Below are positions 1 to 6,988 of a DNA stretch of 13,494 nt, piece after piece; positions within the stretch are counted from its first letter, which is position 1; the number at the start of each line of letters is the position of its first letter. Position numbers and translations under genes: made by a program. The stretch covers positions 1 through 13,494 of the forward strand of contig CAJTXP010000073.1 in NCBI GenBank assembly GCA_910583615.1, read 5' to 3'. The notes under the pieces are model-generated. The model searched no databases, was not told where the DNA came from, and was given only the letters and a program-made list of their open reading frames with translations. This stretch comes from an uncultured Lachnospiraceae bacterium. Lineage in GTDB: Bacteria > Bacillota > Clostridia > Lachnospirales > Lachnospiraceae.

Positions 1-250
1 AAATTTTGGTGAGCAGTATGGAATGGTCACTGGCATTTGTTTCACCAAGGAGCAGATAATCGGTGCTGATGTCAAGGGCGGAACATACCCGGATGATATT
101 TTCCGGACGGAGCGCTTTTTTGCCGAGTTCTGCCGAGGAAACAGTCTGTGGAGTAATACCTGCTTTTTCTGCCAGTTCCTCCTGTGTCATGCGGAGCTGT
201 TTCCTGCGGCTCAATATGCGGTTGCCGATCTGCCTTAATAAGTCATCCAT
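1..250 (-). CDS. XRE-family HTH transcriptional regulator (partial, C-terminus outside window)
   Basis: The minus strand from 250 down to the window edge is open for 83 codons with no stop, so the 3' end lies outside. The protein begins MDDLLRQIGNRILSRRKQ and has a classic Cro/C1-type helix-turn-helix at about residues 6-65. Helix 2 is MTQEELAEKAGI and helix 3 is TPQTVSSAELGKK, followed by IIRVCSALDISTDYLLLGE, the usual end of this fold. The start ATG (complement of 248-250) is preceded by an AGGAGG-type ribosome binding site at a normal distance. XRE proteins of this layout are DNA-binding repressors that often control a divergent neighbour. Here that neighbour is the small gene at 410, and the gap between them holds repeated TGCTATGG boxes. 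Whether a C-terminal sensor or peptidase domain follows cannot be seen. Confidence 0.9.
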   Translation of the reverse strand, partial: MDDLLRQIGNRILSRRKQLRMTQEELAEKAGITPQTVSSAELGKKALRPENIIRVCSALDISTDYLLLGETNASDHSILLTKI

Positions 251-267
251 TCCTTTGCCTCCTCGCT

Positions 268-318
268 TGCTATGGACTAATTTTATCTGCTATGGCATAA
301 ATAATTAAGCGGTTATGG
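268..318. promoter_or_regulatory. Candidate operator repeats (TGCTATGG) for the XRE regulator
   Basis: TGCTATGG occurs at 268-275 and again at 288-295, a 20-bp period (two helical turns). A looser copy, GGTTATGG, lies at 311-318 next to the -35 of the rightward promoter. The middle copy sits in TGCTATGGCA, a short imperfect palindrome. Direct evidence is the repetition and the location between divergent genes. Binding by the XRE protein is inference. Confidence 0.4.
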
Positions 319-348
319 TTGATAAAACTCTTCCATGATATGTATAAT
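319..348 (+). promoter_or_regulatory. Sigma-A type promoter for the small gene at 410
   Basis: TTGATA (319-324) and a perfect TATAAT (343-348) are separated by 18 bases. Transcription would start near 355, leaving a leader of about 55 bases before the ATG at 410. The GGTTATGG box touches the -35, so a bound repressor could occlude it. Confidence 0.7.
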
Positions 349-409
349 GAGCAGTAAGGGTAAAAATATAAGGAAATGTGGAAAATATAACAGAAAAAGG
401 AGAAGTGAA

Positions 410-748
410 ATGATAAATGATGTATGGATGAAAATTGCCCAGTTTCTGGGAACCTTAAACGGGGAGAATGTAAAGCGTGAAAGCTATGTGCGTACCCCGG
501 AATATGAAGCGGCTCTGGAGGCATGGAGGGAAACGGAGCAGGAGTGGGAAGTGTTTCTGGAAACCCTGCCTGCAGGAGAGCAGGAGAAAGCAGAGGAAAT
601 GAAAGAGCGCCTGGAGGATTTTGCGTCTGCCCAGGAGAAGCGTGCTTACATTCAGGGTTATGCGGACTGCGTGCAGGCACTGTACCACATGGGGCTTCTG
701 AAGAAAAATGAAGGGCTGAAATGGGCAGAGAAGATGGATGTTCAGTAG
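410..748 (+). CDS. Small acidic hypothetical protein (112 aa)
   Basis: I do not recognise this protein with confidence. It starts MINDVWMKIAQFLG. The frame is open further upstream to 335, but the ATG at 410 has an AGGAG site seven bases before it and fits the promoter at 319-348. The product is cytoplasmic, with no signal peptide or membrane segment, and is rich in Glu and Lys. Residues 25-75 are predicted to be long helices (EAALEAWRETEQEWEVFLE and following). The C-terminal part, YIQGYADCVQALYHMGLL, resembles the end of short helical proteins of unknown function common in Lachnospiraceae. It is divergent from an XRE repressor and is followed by its own terminator, so it forms a single-gene unit separate from the transporter module. 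A partner or target of the repressor is possible but unproven. Confidence 0.75.
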   Translation: MINDVWMKIAQFLGTLNGENVKRESYVRTPEYEAALEAWRETEQEWEVFLETLPAGEQEKAEEMKERLEDFASAQEKRAYIQGYADCVQALYHMGLLKKNEGLKWAEKMDVQ

Positions 749-777
749 CAGTGAATTGGAAATTAAACCAAGTGTAG

Positions 778-806
778 GGCTGGGGAATCAGTATTCTCCA
801 GCCTTT
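778..806 (+). terminator. Rho-independent terminator after the 112-aa gene
   Basis: GGCTGGGGAAT (778-788) pairs with ATTCTCCAGCC (793-803) through 11 base pairs including one G-U, with a CAGT loop, followed by TTTCTAATT. It lies 30 bases after the stop and separates this gene from transporter module A. Confidence 0.75.
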
Positions 807-874
807 CTAATTACAAGCATTTTCTTGGCTTTTTACTTGTCTTGCAGGGGAAAAACCGTATATCAAAAAATTTT

Positions 875-903
875 TTGTCTAAAAAAAGTAAATCATATAT
901 AAT
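875..903 (+). promoter_or_regulatory. Candidate upstream promoter P1 of transporter module A
   Basis: TTGTCT (875-880), 17 bases, then TATAAT (898-903). Transcription would begin near 910, just before the GTTAAG boxes, giving a leader of about 125 bases. It could supply basal expression, with the boxed promoter downstream providing induction. This division of labour is inference. Confidence 0.5.
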
Positions 904-923
904 ACCTATAAAGAATGCCTGCA

Positions 924-983
924 GTTAAGTATTGTTAAGATTCCTGTTAAAGACAGTTAAGATTATGAGTGATATGCTATAGT
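924..983 (+). promoter_or_regulatory. Response-regulator box and induced promoter P2 of transporter module A
   Basis: Four boxes are visible: GTTAAG at 924-929, GTTAAG at 934-939, GTTAAA at 946-951 and GTTAAG at 956-961. Each pair has a 10-bp period, and the two pairs are 22 bp apart, so all lie on one face of the helix. An extended -10, TGCTATAGT (975-983), follows 16 bases after the last box, which therefore takes the -35 place. Such tandem direct repeats at a weak -35 are typical of OmpR/PhoB-family activators. The known SaeR site (GTTAA-N6-GTTAA) is similar. The likely binder is the response regulator encoded at 4228. Confidence 0.7.
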
Positions 984-1034
984 AAATAAAAAATTTGTAT
1001 TTCGGCTGAAAGCAATACAGAAGGGATGGAATAT

Positions 1035-1814
1035 ATGGAAAGGAACACAAATGCTGTGATCAGCACAAACAAACTGTGTAAGAGCTACATGAATGGGGAA
1101 GTGCCCCAGCATGTGATCAAAAACATGGATATCCAGATATTTTATAAAGACTTTACTGTTTTTATGGGGCCTTCCGGTTCAGGAAAGTCAACTTTACTCC
1201 ATATCCTGTCAGGGATGGACAGTGCAAGCATGGGGGAGGTTTACTTTAAGGACACCAACTTTTCTAAATATTCAGAAAGGCAGTTAGCGCAATTTCGGAA
1301 GAAAAACTGCGGCTTTGTTTTCCAGCAGGTCTGCCTGATCGGCAGCATGAGCCTCATGGACAACGTGCTGGTGAGCGGGCTGCTTGCGAACAGGAACAAA
1401 AAGCAGGTGGCAGAAAAGGGAAAGAAGCTTTTTGCGGAAGTTGGTCTTACCGAAAAAGAATGGGGGAAGTACCCTTCGCAGATATCAGGCGGACAGATGG
1501 GAAGGGCAGGCATTGTAAGGGCGCTGATCAACAATCCGGAGGTGGTATTTGCAGATGAACCTACAGGTGCGCTTGATTCCGCTTCCGGAAAGGCCGTACT
1601 GGATCTTCTGACAGAGTTTAACAGGAAAGGGCAGACTACTATCATGGTGACTCACGACCTGAAATCGGCACTGCGCGGAAACCGCATCCTTTATCTCAGG
1701 GACGGGCGGATAAACGGGGAATGCGCTTTAGGAGCTTACCAGGGCGAAGATGAACCGGTGTTGGAAGAAAGAAAAGAGAAGCTGTTCCACTTTCTCGAAG
1801 AAATGGGGTGGTAA
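1035..1814 (+). CDS. ABC transporter ATP-binding protein (MacB/LolD type), module A
   Basis: This is the nucleotide-binding subunit that powers the FtsX-type permease encoded next. Counting from the ATG at 1035 (259 aa), it has Walker A GPSGSGKST at about 45-53, the Q-loop in FVFQQ near 97, the signature ISGGQMGR near 150-157, Walker B VVFADEPTGALD near 170-181 and the H-loop VTHD near 206. The signature is unusual: the family normally reads LSGGQQQR, and here both residues after GGQ are changed (M, G). An earlier in-frame ATG at 1026 leaves no room for the AAGGGA site at 1021-1026, whereas the ATG at 1035 lies eight bases behind it, so I prefer 1035. The gene ends flush with the permease start and is the first gene of a five-gene operon. 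Such ATPases serve exporters or detoxification transporters of peptide antibiotics, or lipoprotein release. The substrate is unknown. Confidence 0.93.
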   Translation: MERNTNAVISTNKLCKSYMNGEVPQHVIKNMDIQIFYKDFTVFMGPSGSGKSTLLHILSGMDSASMGEVYFKDTNFSKYSERQLAQFRKKNCGFVFQQVCLIGSMSLMDNVLVSGLLANRNKKQVAEKGKKLFAEVGLTEKEWGKYPSQISGGQMGRAGIVRALINNPEVVFADEPTGALDSASGKAVLDLLTEFNRKGQTTIMVTHDLKSALRGNRILYLRDGRINGECALGAYQGEDEPVLEERKEKLFHFLEEMGW

Positions 1815-1816
1815 GG

Positions 1817-4180
1817 ATGTTTTTGCTGGTAAGGTCAAACTTAAAGAAAAGCAGGAAAACATCGTTTGCATTTTTTCTTTTGCTCATGGCAGCGATGCTC
1901 TTGTCCTACACTGGCAGCCAGTTGACGGAAGGCTTCCGCAGGCTGTATAAGGAAAAGGCAGCGGAGACAAACAGTGCAGATTTTGCAGCAGTCCTTCCGC
2001 GAAACTTCTGTGAAAGATACCAGGAAGAGATCGCAGGCTTCCGGCAGGCAGAGGAAGAAATACTTGTTATGGAAACGTCAGATGCCCTGCTGCTTCGGAA
2101 CATGGATATCCAGGCCGGGAACGGGGAACCCGTAAACGGGAGCTGGATGATCCGGGATGCTGACAGAGAAGGAACCCTCTCATCCCTTAAGATTGTGGAA
2201 TATATGGATCAGATGCCGGAAAACGGGATTTATGTGCCTTATGTGTGCAGGACGTTCTTTGGATTTGGACTTGGCGATATGCTTACAATCTCATCCGGGG
2301 AATGGGATGAGACATTTATCATTGCAGGCTTTACAGAGGATGTGCTTTTTGGGAGCAGGTCAAATATTGCCTTTGACCTTCCGCAAGCGTCTTTTCGCTC
2401 CCTGCAGGAAAAAACAGGGGCGGACTGTGACGCTGCGGTGGTCATGATAAAGACGGAAGGAAGTGTGAGTGGGCTGGCAAACAGGTTTTCAGAATTTGTA
2501 GCCGGGAGATCTGACGGGGAAATGTTCTATAATACCTCGGACATCAATTATGCCGAGGCCAGCCGGAGCAATAACCTCAATATTTATGTGGCAGTCATGA
2601 ATGCAGCCTCTTTTATAGGGATCGCGGCCTGCTTCATGGTGATCTGGTTCCATATGCGGAACACACTGGATAAGGACTTGAAGGAGCTTGGGACATTGAA
2701 GGCAGTGGGCTACGGGGGAGGACAGATTGTAATGTCTTATGTACTGCAGTTTTTGTTCCTGGGGCTTGCTGGCGGCATGGCCGGCATTGGGCTCTCACAG
2801 TGCATCATGCCGGAGGTCATAAAAAATATAGCAACAGATATCGGTTTTGTATGGAACACGGCATTCCTGGGAAGGGCTGCCGGGAGGAACCTTCTGGCAG
2901 TCCTGCTGGTCATCGGGGCAGTAACCCTGTTCTTATCAAGGGGGATATTCAGGATAAGGCCGGTGGAAGCAATCCAGGAAAGGGGAAAAGTGCAGCCTTC
3001 CGGGAGAAAGGGCGGGATGACCATGGAGAGCTCGCCTTTTCCGGTAAATCTGTCCATTATATTTAAGATGATAAGTTCCGAGCGGATCAAGAGCATCCTC
3101 ACAGGCGTTGTCATATCTGTGATCATGTGTGTTGCCGGGTTTGCCGTCATCTTATATGTAAGGCTGGTAAACGATAAGGGAGGGATGCTGCAGGTCACGG
3201 GCACGGAGGTCTATTCCGTAAATGTGCAGCCATCCAGACCGGAGGACGCAGCAGAGATAGCAAGGGAAATGGAAAGAGAGGGCGTCCGCAAGGTCATGCT
3301 GGCTGTTGAGCCGGGGAGTTCAAGGCTTCTGTGTGATAACGGGGTATATGCGGCACTGGGCGTATACAGCGATTATGGGGCACTGGAGAACCCTTCCCTT
3401 TATGCCGGGCGCTATCCGAAGCATGAAAATGAAACTGCCATTTCCGGGAACCTGGCGGAGGCGCTGGGGAAGGAGATCGGTGATACCATAGAAGTGTCCC
3501 AGATCTTTCAGGAGGCGGCAGGGGAAGGAACATTCCTGATCGTTGGTCTTACCCAGGGAACCTACACGGGAGGGATGGACATCTATCTTACCATGGAAGG
3601 GCTTAGTCTGGTCGATCCTGGGGCGCAGTGGCAGACGGTGCATATCTATCTGGAGGAGGGGATTGATGCGGAGGAATACTGCAGCAGGCTGGAGGAGAGG
3701 TTTCTGGACCGTATCTCTTATGCGGGGGGCTTTGAACGGGTATTCTACTCCCAGCTTGCTCCGATCATAAGCAGCGTGTCCGGCGTGGTATCCTTTATTA
3801 TGGCGGTCATGTTCCTGCTGGTCATCATCATGGGCTATTTTGTGACCAATTCCATTTTGTTGACACATAAAAGGGATTTTGGGATAATGAAGGCGCTGGG
3901 ATATTCCAACGGACAGATCATATCCCAGACGGTGGTTACATTCATGCTGTATATCGCGGGGGGCAGCCTGTTAGGGGGCATTGCTTTGTATTTTGGCTCC
4001 AATGCCGTGCTGGCAGGGCTGTTTCGCGGGATGGGGGTTTACCAGCTCACATTCCGTTTCCCGGCAGTCTGGATTGTTGTGCTTGTCCTGTGTATGGAAG
4101 CGGCAGGATGCCTGACAGCATTCCTTTCAGCATGGAGGGTCAGGAAAATTGTTCCCTGCAGTCTCATAAAGGCAGAGTAG
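1817..4180 (+). CDS. ABC transporter permease with two FtsX domains, module A
   Basis: This 787-residue membrane protein forms the channel or mechanotransmission half of the transporter. It has an N-terminal membrane helix (about 16-33), a large extracellular domain (about 35-255), and three helices near 255-280, 304-326 and 358-377. The pattern then repeats: a helix near 425-447, an extracellular domain to about 645, and three helices near 650-679, 700-726 and 748-773. Each half carries the FtsX hallmark after its second helix (LKELGTLKAVGYGGGQ and RDFGIMKALGYSNGQ). Eight helices with two exported domains fit the SalY/MacB-like long permeases of Firmicutes. GTG at 1808 is an alternative start overlapping the ATPase stop. 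I chose ATG 1817 because MFLLVRSNLKKSRKTS is a typical beginning and GGGGTGG lies just upstream. It is translationally coupled to the ATPase gene. Confidence 0.93.
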   Translation: MFLLVRSNLKKSRKTSFAFFLLLMAAMLLSYTGSQLTEGFRRLYKEKAAETNSADFAAVLPRNFCERYQEEIAGFRQAEEEILVMETSDALLLRNMDIQAGNGEPVNGSWMIRDADREGTLSSLKIVEYMDQMPENGIYVPYVCRTFFGFGLGDMLTISSGEWDETFIIAGFTEDVLFGSRSNIAFDLPQASFRSLQEKTGADCDAAVVMIKTEGSVSGLANRFSEFVAGRSDGEMFYNTSDINYAEASRSNNLNIYVAVMNAASFIGIAACFMVIWFHMRNTLDKDLKELGTLKAVGYGGGQIVMSYVLQFLFLGLAGGMAGIGLSQCIMPEVIKNIATDIGFVWNTAFLGRAAGRNLLAVLLVIGAVTLFLSRGIFRIRPVEAIQERGKVQPSGRKGGMTMESSPFPVNLSIIFKMISSERIKSILTGVVISVIMCVAGFAVILYVRLVNDKGGMLQVTGTEVYSVNVQPSRPEDAAEIAREMEREGVRKVMLAVEPGSSRLLCDNGVYAALGVYSDYGALENPSLYAGRYPKHENETAISGNLAEALGKEIGDTIEVSQIFQEAAGEGTFLIVGLTQGTYTGGMDIYLTMEGLSLVDPGAQWQTVHIYLEEGIDAEEYCSRLEERFLDRISYAGGFERVFYSQLAPIISSVSGVVSFIMAVMFLLVIIMGYFVTNSILLTHKRDFGIMKALGYSNGQIISQTVVTFMLYIAGGSLLGGIALYFGSNAVLAGLFRGMGVYQLTFRFPAVWIVVLVLCMEAAGCLTAFLSAWRVRKIVPCSLIKAE

Positions 4181-4227
4181 GGTGGGAAGATTTGGACTAT
4201 ATGGCTGATAAGGAAGGAAACGGATAA

Positions 4228-4911
4228 ATGGTATATGATTGTCTGATGATAGAGGATGAGGCACCGCTGGCGGAAAACACCTGTAAATATTTGAACCTTT
4301 CAGGGGTAGACGCGGCGGCAGTATCCGGGGTGGAGGGATATCATGAATTTATAAAGGGAAATACCGCCCGAATGATCCTGCTGGACATCAACCTGGAGGA
4401 TGGATGCGGGTATAACCTATGCAGACAGATACGGGAGGAGACACAGGTTCCCATTATCTTTGTAAGCTGCCAGACGGAAGAAGAGAGCATCCTGCTGGGG
4501 CTGAATGTGGGCGGCGATGATTTCATCTGCAAACCCTATTCCCTTCCCATCCTTTTGGCGAAAGTAAAAGCCGTGCTGAGGAGGTGTTCCGCCGGGGATG
4601 ACAGGATCATTTCTTTTGGGGAATGCCAGGTGAATATGGAAGAAGAAACGCTGTTAAGAAAAGGGCAGCCTGTCCTGTTAAAAAGGATGGAGATGAAGCT
4701 GTTGCTTTATCTTGTCCGCAACAGGAACCGGCTGGTGGAGAAGGAGGAGCTTTTCAGGGAAGTGTGGCAGGAGGCTTATGTGGGGGATGGGACGCTGAAT
4801 GTCCACATCAGGAAGCTGCGGGAGAAAGTGGAGGAAAATCCGTCCAGCCCGGCCTACATCATTACGGAATACGGAAAGGGCTATATGTTCCGTCTGGCAA
4901 AGGAGAACTAA
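4228..4911 (+). CDS. OmpR/PhoB-family response regulator, module A
   Basis: This 227-residue DNA-binding regulator has an N-terminal receiver domain (about 3-117). It shows the acidic pocket E9-D10, the phospho-acceptor D53 in LLDINLEDG, S80 in FVSCQ and K102 in ICKPY. The C-terminal winged helix (about 127-223) includes NRLVEKEELFREVW, the recognition helix region GDGTLNVHIRKLREK and the closing hairpin ITEYGKGYMF. All switch residues are present, so it should be phosphorylated by the kinase encoded directly after it. AAGGAAGGA precedes the ATG at a normal distance. The gene is 47 bases behind the permease with no terminator between, so it is in the same operon. The likely target is the GTTAAG array at 924-961, which would make the module self-inducing. 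Confidence 0.94.
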   Translation: MVYDCLMIEDEAPLAENTCKYLNLSGVDAAAVSGVEGYHEFIKGNTARMILLDINLEDGCGYNLCRQIREETQVPIIFVSCQTEEESILLGLNVGGDDFICKPYSLPILLAKVKAVLRRCSAGDDRIISFGECQVNMEEETLLRKGQPVLLKRMEMKLLLYLVRNRNRLVEKEELFREVWQEAYVGDGTLNVHIRKLREKVEENPSSPAYIITEYGKGYMFRLAKEN

Positions 4912-6162
4912 ATGAAGCGCTTTATTGCTGTCACCATCAGCCTGTACCTGGCTGCCTGCATCTCTTTGTGCTGTATTTTTGCAGCCGGCCCGCAGGATAA
5001 AATAAACAATACCGAGGCAAATGATATCATATTCACTGTCAGGAAATACTGGCCGGATGCAGAGCGTGCGGTCAGCATGATGCAGGGATATGGCACGGAT
5101 TATCTTGTGACCGATGCGGAAGGAAGGACGGTGGCGGCATCCAGTTCAGGTCTCAATACGGATTATGTGTATGACTTCATCCATAAGGATTATAGTGTTG
5201 ATATTTTGGAGGATGGGAAGGTACTGGGCAGGATCATCTTTATCAATAACGGGGAGGATGATCTTAAAAGGAAAGTCGGAACCTGGGCATTGGCGTTCCT
5301 TGCCATATTTCTGCTGAAAGACATCCTTGCTGTTTTCTATTTATGGAAGCACATATTTGATCCGGTAAAGAGGATGAATGATTTTGCCGGACAGATAGCC
5401 AGGGGCAACCTGGATATTCCGGTGGACTGCAGTGCATCCTTTGGGGCTTTTTCGGAGAGTTTTGACATTATGAGGGAAGAACTGCTCTATGCGAGAAAAG
5501 GGGAGCAGGAGGCAGATAAGCGGCGGCGTGAAGTGGTTGCTTCCATCAGCCATGACATTAAGAACCCCATGGCTTCCATTCAGGCGATTGCCGAGTACCA
5601 GTCCCTTACGACAGGTTCTGAAGAACTCCGCCGGGAATTTGAGACGATCATGCAGAAAACGAACCAGATAAACGGGATGATCCATAATCTCCACACAAGT
5701 ATGCTGGATGAGCTGGAAAGGCTGGAGGTAAGACCGAAGGTGCTGGGAAGCTCTGCCATAGGGGAAGCACTGCGGCAGGCAGATTTCAGGAAACGGATAA
5801 AGGATTTTGAGATACCGGAGTGCCTTGTCATGGCCGATCAGGTACGGTTTATGCAGGTAGCGGACAACATCATCTCCAACAGCTACAAATATGCGGATAC
5901 GCAGATAGAAGTCTGTTTCTGGTTTGAGGATGAATGCCTTTGCATCAGCATTAAGGACTTTGGGAAAGGTGTAAAGAAGGATGAGGAAATCTTCCTGACA
6001 CAGAAATATTTCAGGGGGCAGAATGCAAAAGAAAAAGAAGGCTCCGGAATGGGTATGTATATTGCGGAGTACCTTGTAAAAGGCATGGGAGGACGGCTGC
6101 TCTGCCGTTCTGAGGAAAACGCGTGGTTTGAAGTGAGGATATGGCTGGCTTTGGCTGCCTGA
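4912..6162 (+). CDS. Membrane sensor histidine kinase with extracellular domain, module A
   Basis: The ATG follows the regulator's stop codon without a gap, and AAGGAG lies in the end of that gene. The 416-residue protein has a membrane helix at about 5-26, an extracellular domain of about 95 residues, a second helix at about 124-145, a HAMP-like linker to about 195 and a HisKA domain with H214 in SISHDIKNPM. The ATPase domain has N319 and N323 in VADNIISNSYKYA, D349-F-G-K-G and the glycine lid GSGMGM (377-382). All catalytic motifs are intact. The outer domain has the run DYLVTDAEGRTVAASSSG, typical of PAS-like or single-Cache sensor folds, which bind small ligands directly. This differs from the kinases with almost no outer loop that read transporter flux. 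It is expected to phosphorylate D53 of the regulator. The ligand is unknown. Confidence 0.93.
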   Translation: MKRFIAVTISLYLAACISLCCIFAAGPQDKINNTEANDIIFTVRKYWPDAERAVSMMQGYGTDYLVTDAEGRTVAASSSGLNTDYVYDFIHKDYSVDILEDGKVLGRIIFINNGEDDLKRKVGTWALAFLAIFLLKDILAVFYLWKHIFDPVKRMNDFAGQIARGNLDIPVDCSASFGAFSESFDIMREELLYARKGEQEADKRRREVVASISHDIKNPMASIQAIAEYQSLTTGSEELRREFETIMQKTNQINGMIHNLHTSMLDELERLEVRPKVLGSSAIGEALRQADFRKRIKDFEIPECLVMADQVRFMQVADNIISNSYKYADTQIEVCFWFEDECLCISIKDFGKGVKKDEEIFLTQKYFRGQNAKEKEGSGMGMYIAEYLVKGMGGRLLCRSEENAWFEVRIWLALAA

Positions 6163-6212
6163 AACATATCTTATAGACAGCCTCGTGCCAGGCATGGGGA
6201 AAGGAGGCAGAA

Positions 6213-6473
6213 ATGGGGATATTGGAAAAAGAGATAAAGAAGGTCTTTGCGGTCGTTGTACTGGTGATAGTATCAGTTACCGTGAGCGGCTGTGTTTATG
6301 CAGATAATAAGAGCTGGGGTGACATGACTTATGAGGAGAAGCAGGAAGTAAAGCAGGAATATGCAGAGATAAAAGAGGAGCTGGAAGAAGAATTTTCCGG
6401 TGACAGTATTGAGGACGGATTGGCATCCTATATTCTTGATGCAGCAGGCGCGGTCATTGAAAATGCGGATTAG
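6213..6473 (+). CDS. Small lipoprotein, last gene of module A (86 aa)
   Basis: The ATG has an AAGGAGG site six bases upstream. A charged start (MGILEKEIKKVF) is followed by a hydrophobic stretch VVVLVIVSVTVSGC, ending in a lipobox with C27 as the predicted lipidated residue. The mature protein is only about 60 residues, very acidic and helical (MTYEEKQEVKQEYAEIKEE, then LEEEF), so it probably forms a short amphipathic or coiled-coil helix on the outer face of the membrane. It lies 50 bases after the kinase stop with no hairpin between, so it should be the fifth gene of the operon. I know no named family for it. An accessory role for the transporter or kinase, or in immunity or protection, is inference from position only. 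Confidence 0.75.
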   Translation: MGILEKEIKKVFAVVVLVIVSVTVSGCVYADNKSWGDMTYEEKQEVKQEYAEIKEELEEEFSGDSIEDGLASYILDAAGAVIENAD

Positions 6474-6507
6474 GATGATCCATATGGTGGCATTGCCTTA
6501 TGGGGCT

Positions 6508-6535
6508 GGGGATTGCGGTTCTTCAGTCCCCTTTT
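6508..6535 (+). terminator. Possible terminator after module A
   Basis: GGGGATTG (6508-6515) pairs with CAGTCCCC (6524-6531) over eight base pairs with one G-U, followed by four T residues. It lies 35 bases after the lipoprotein stop. The T-run is short, so it may act together with the hairpin at 6637-6671. Confidence 0.5.
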
Positions 6536-6636
6536 CAGCTTTATCATCATAAAATTTTAAGCCTGTCTGAAAAATTTCATTTTCCACGATTTTCTAAGTG
6601 TTAAAAACCAGCAGTTGCAAAAAGCCGAAAAAGTAT

Positions 6637-6675
6637 AAAGGATATGAAAGAAATGTCTTTCCATGTCCTTTTTTT
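6637..6675 (+). terminator. Strong hairpin terminator between module A and the second XRE gene
   Basis: AAAGGATATGAAAG (6637-6650) pairs with CTTTCCATGTCCTTT (6657-6671) through a long stem with one bulged base and one G-U, followed by a T-run to 6675. It ends rightward transcription from module A and may also stop leftward transcription from the XRE gene. Confidence 0.7.
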
Positions 6676-6722
6676 AAGCAAAATTTGCAAATTTGGAGAG
6701 TGTGTTAGCCGCCAGCTTTTTG

Positions 6723-6974
6723 CTATTTATCTTCCCCGTCAATCAGATAGGCATAGCTGACGCCCAGCACCTCCGATAAAGCCCGCAGTTCAATATCCGT
6801 CACATACCTTTTGTTGGTCTCAATGCGTGTGATCACGTTCTTGTCCATGTCATATCCGGCAAGCTGAAGCTTATGGGCAAGATCCCTTTGCGAGAGGTTC
6901 TGCTGTCTCCTGAGTTCTATGAGCCGGCTGCTGACCAGATTCTTTTCTCCTGATGATCCTGTTGGTTTTGGCAT
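6723..6974 (-). CDS. XRE-family HTH transcriptional regulator (83 aa)
   Basis: This short single-domain repressor-like protein starts MPKPTGSSGEKNLVSSRL. It contains a Cro/C1-type fold at about residues 14-78: LIELRRQQNLSQRDLAHKL forms the first helices, NVITRIETNKRYVTD the recognition region, and LRALSEVLGVSYAYLIDG the closing helices. The ATG (complement of 6972-6974) is preceded by GGAGG at five bases. Longer in-frame starts up to 7052 would run through the divergent promoter region and lack a site. No effector domain is present, so it should be a simple DNA-binding switch protein. It is divergent from the small gene at 7100, and the gap has a 14-bp inverted repeat covering its own likely promoter, so autoregulation is probable. 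Repressors of this kind occur in mobile elements, but no element genes are seen here. Confidence 0.88.
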   Translation of the reverse strand: MPKPTGSSGEKNLVSSRLIELRRQQNLSQRDLAHKLQLAGYDMDKNVITRIETNKRYVTDIELRALSEVLGVSYAYLIDGEDK

Positions 6975-6988
6975 AGTATCCTCCATTA

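Noticed and set aside
3320..3868. 182-codon minus-strand frame opposite the permease
   Set aside because: Antisense shadow of a complete FtsX permease with composition typical of complement translation.
5341..6195. 284-codon minus-strand frame opposite the module A kinase
   Set aside because: It is a long antisense shadow. The plus strand encodes an intact kinase with all motifs, while the minus product has no recognisable domain and no ribosome binding site.
6575..6587. TTTCAT and TTCCAC close together, resembling the module B box
   Set aside because: Half-sites are only 7 bp apart instead of 11 and the ATTG extension is missing. It lies in a terminator region, not before a gene.
6681..6694. 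Perfect 14-bp palindrome AAATTTGCAAATTT
   Set aside because: It is AT-rich and simple, next to a terminator and not near any promoter. Chance is a sufficient explanation.
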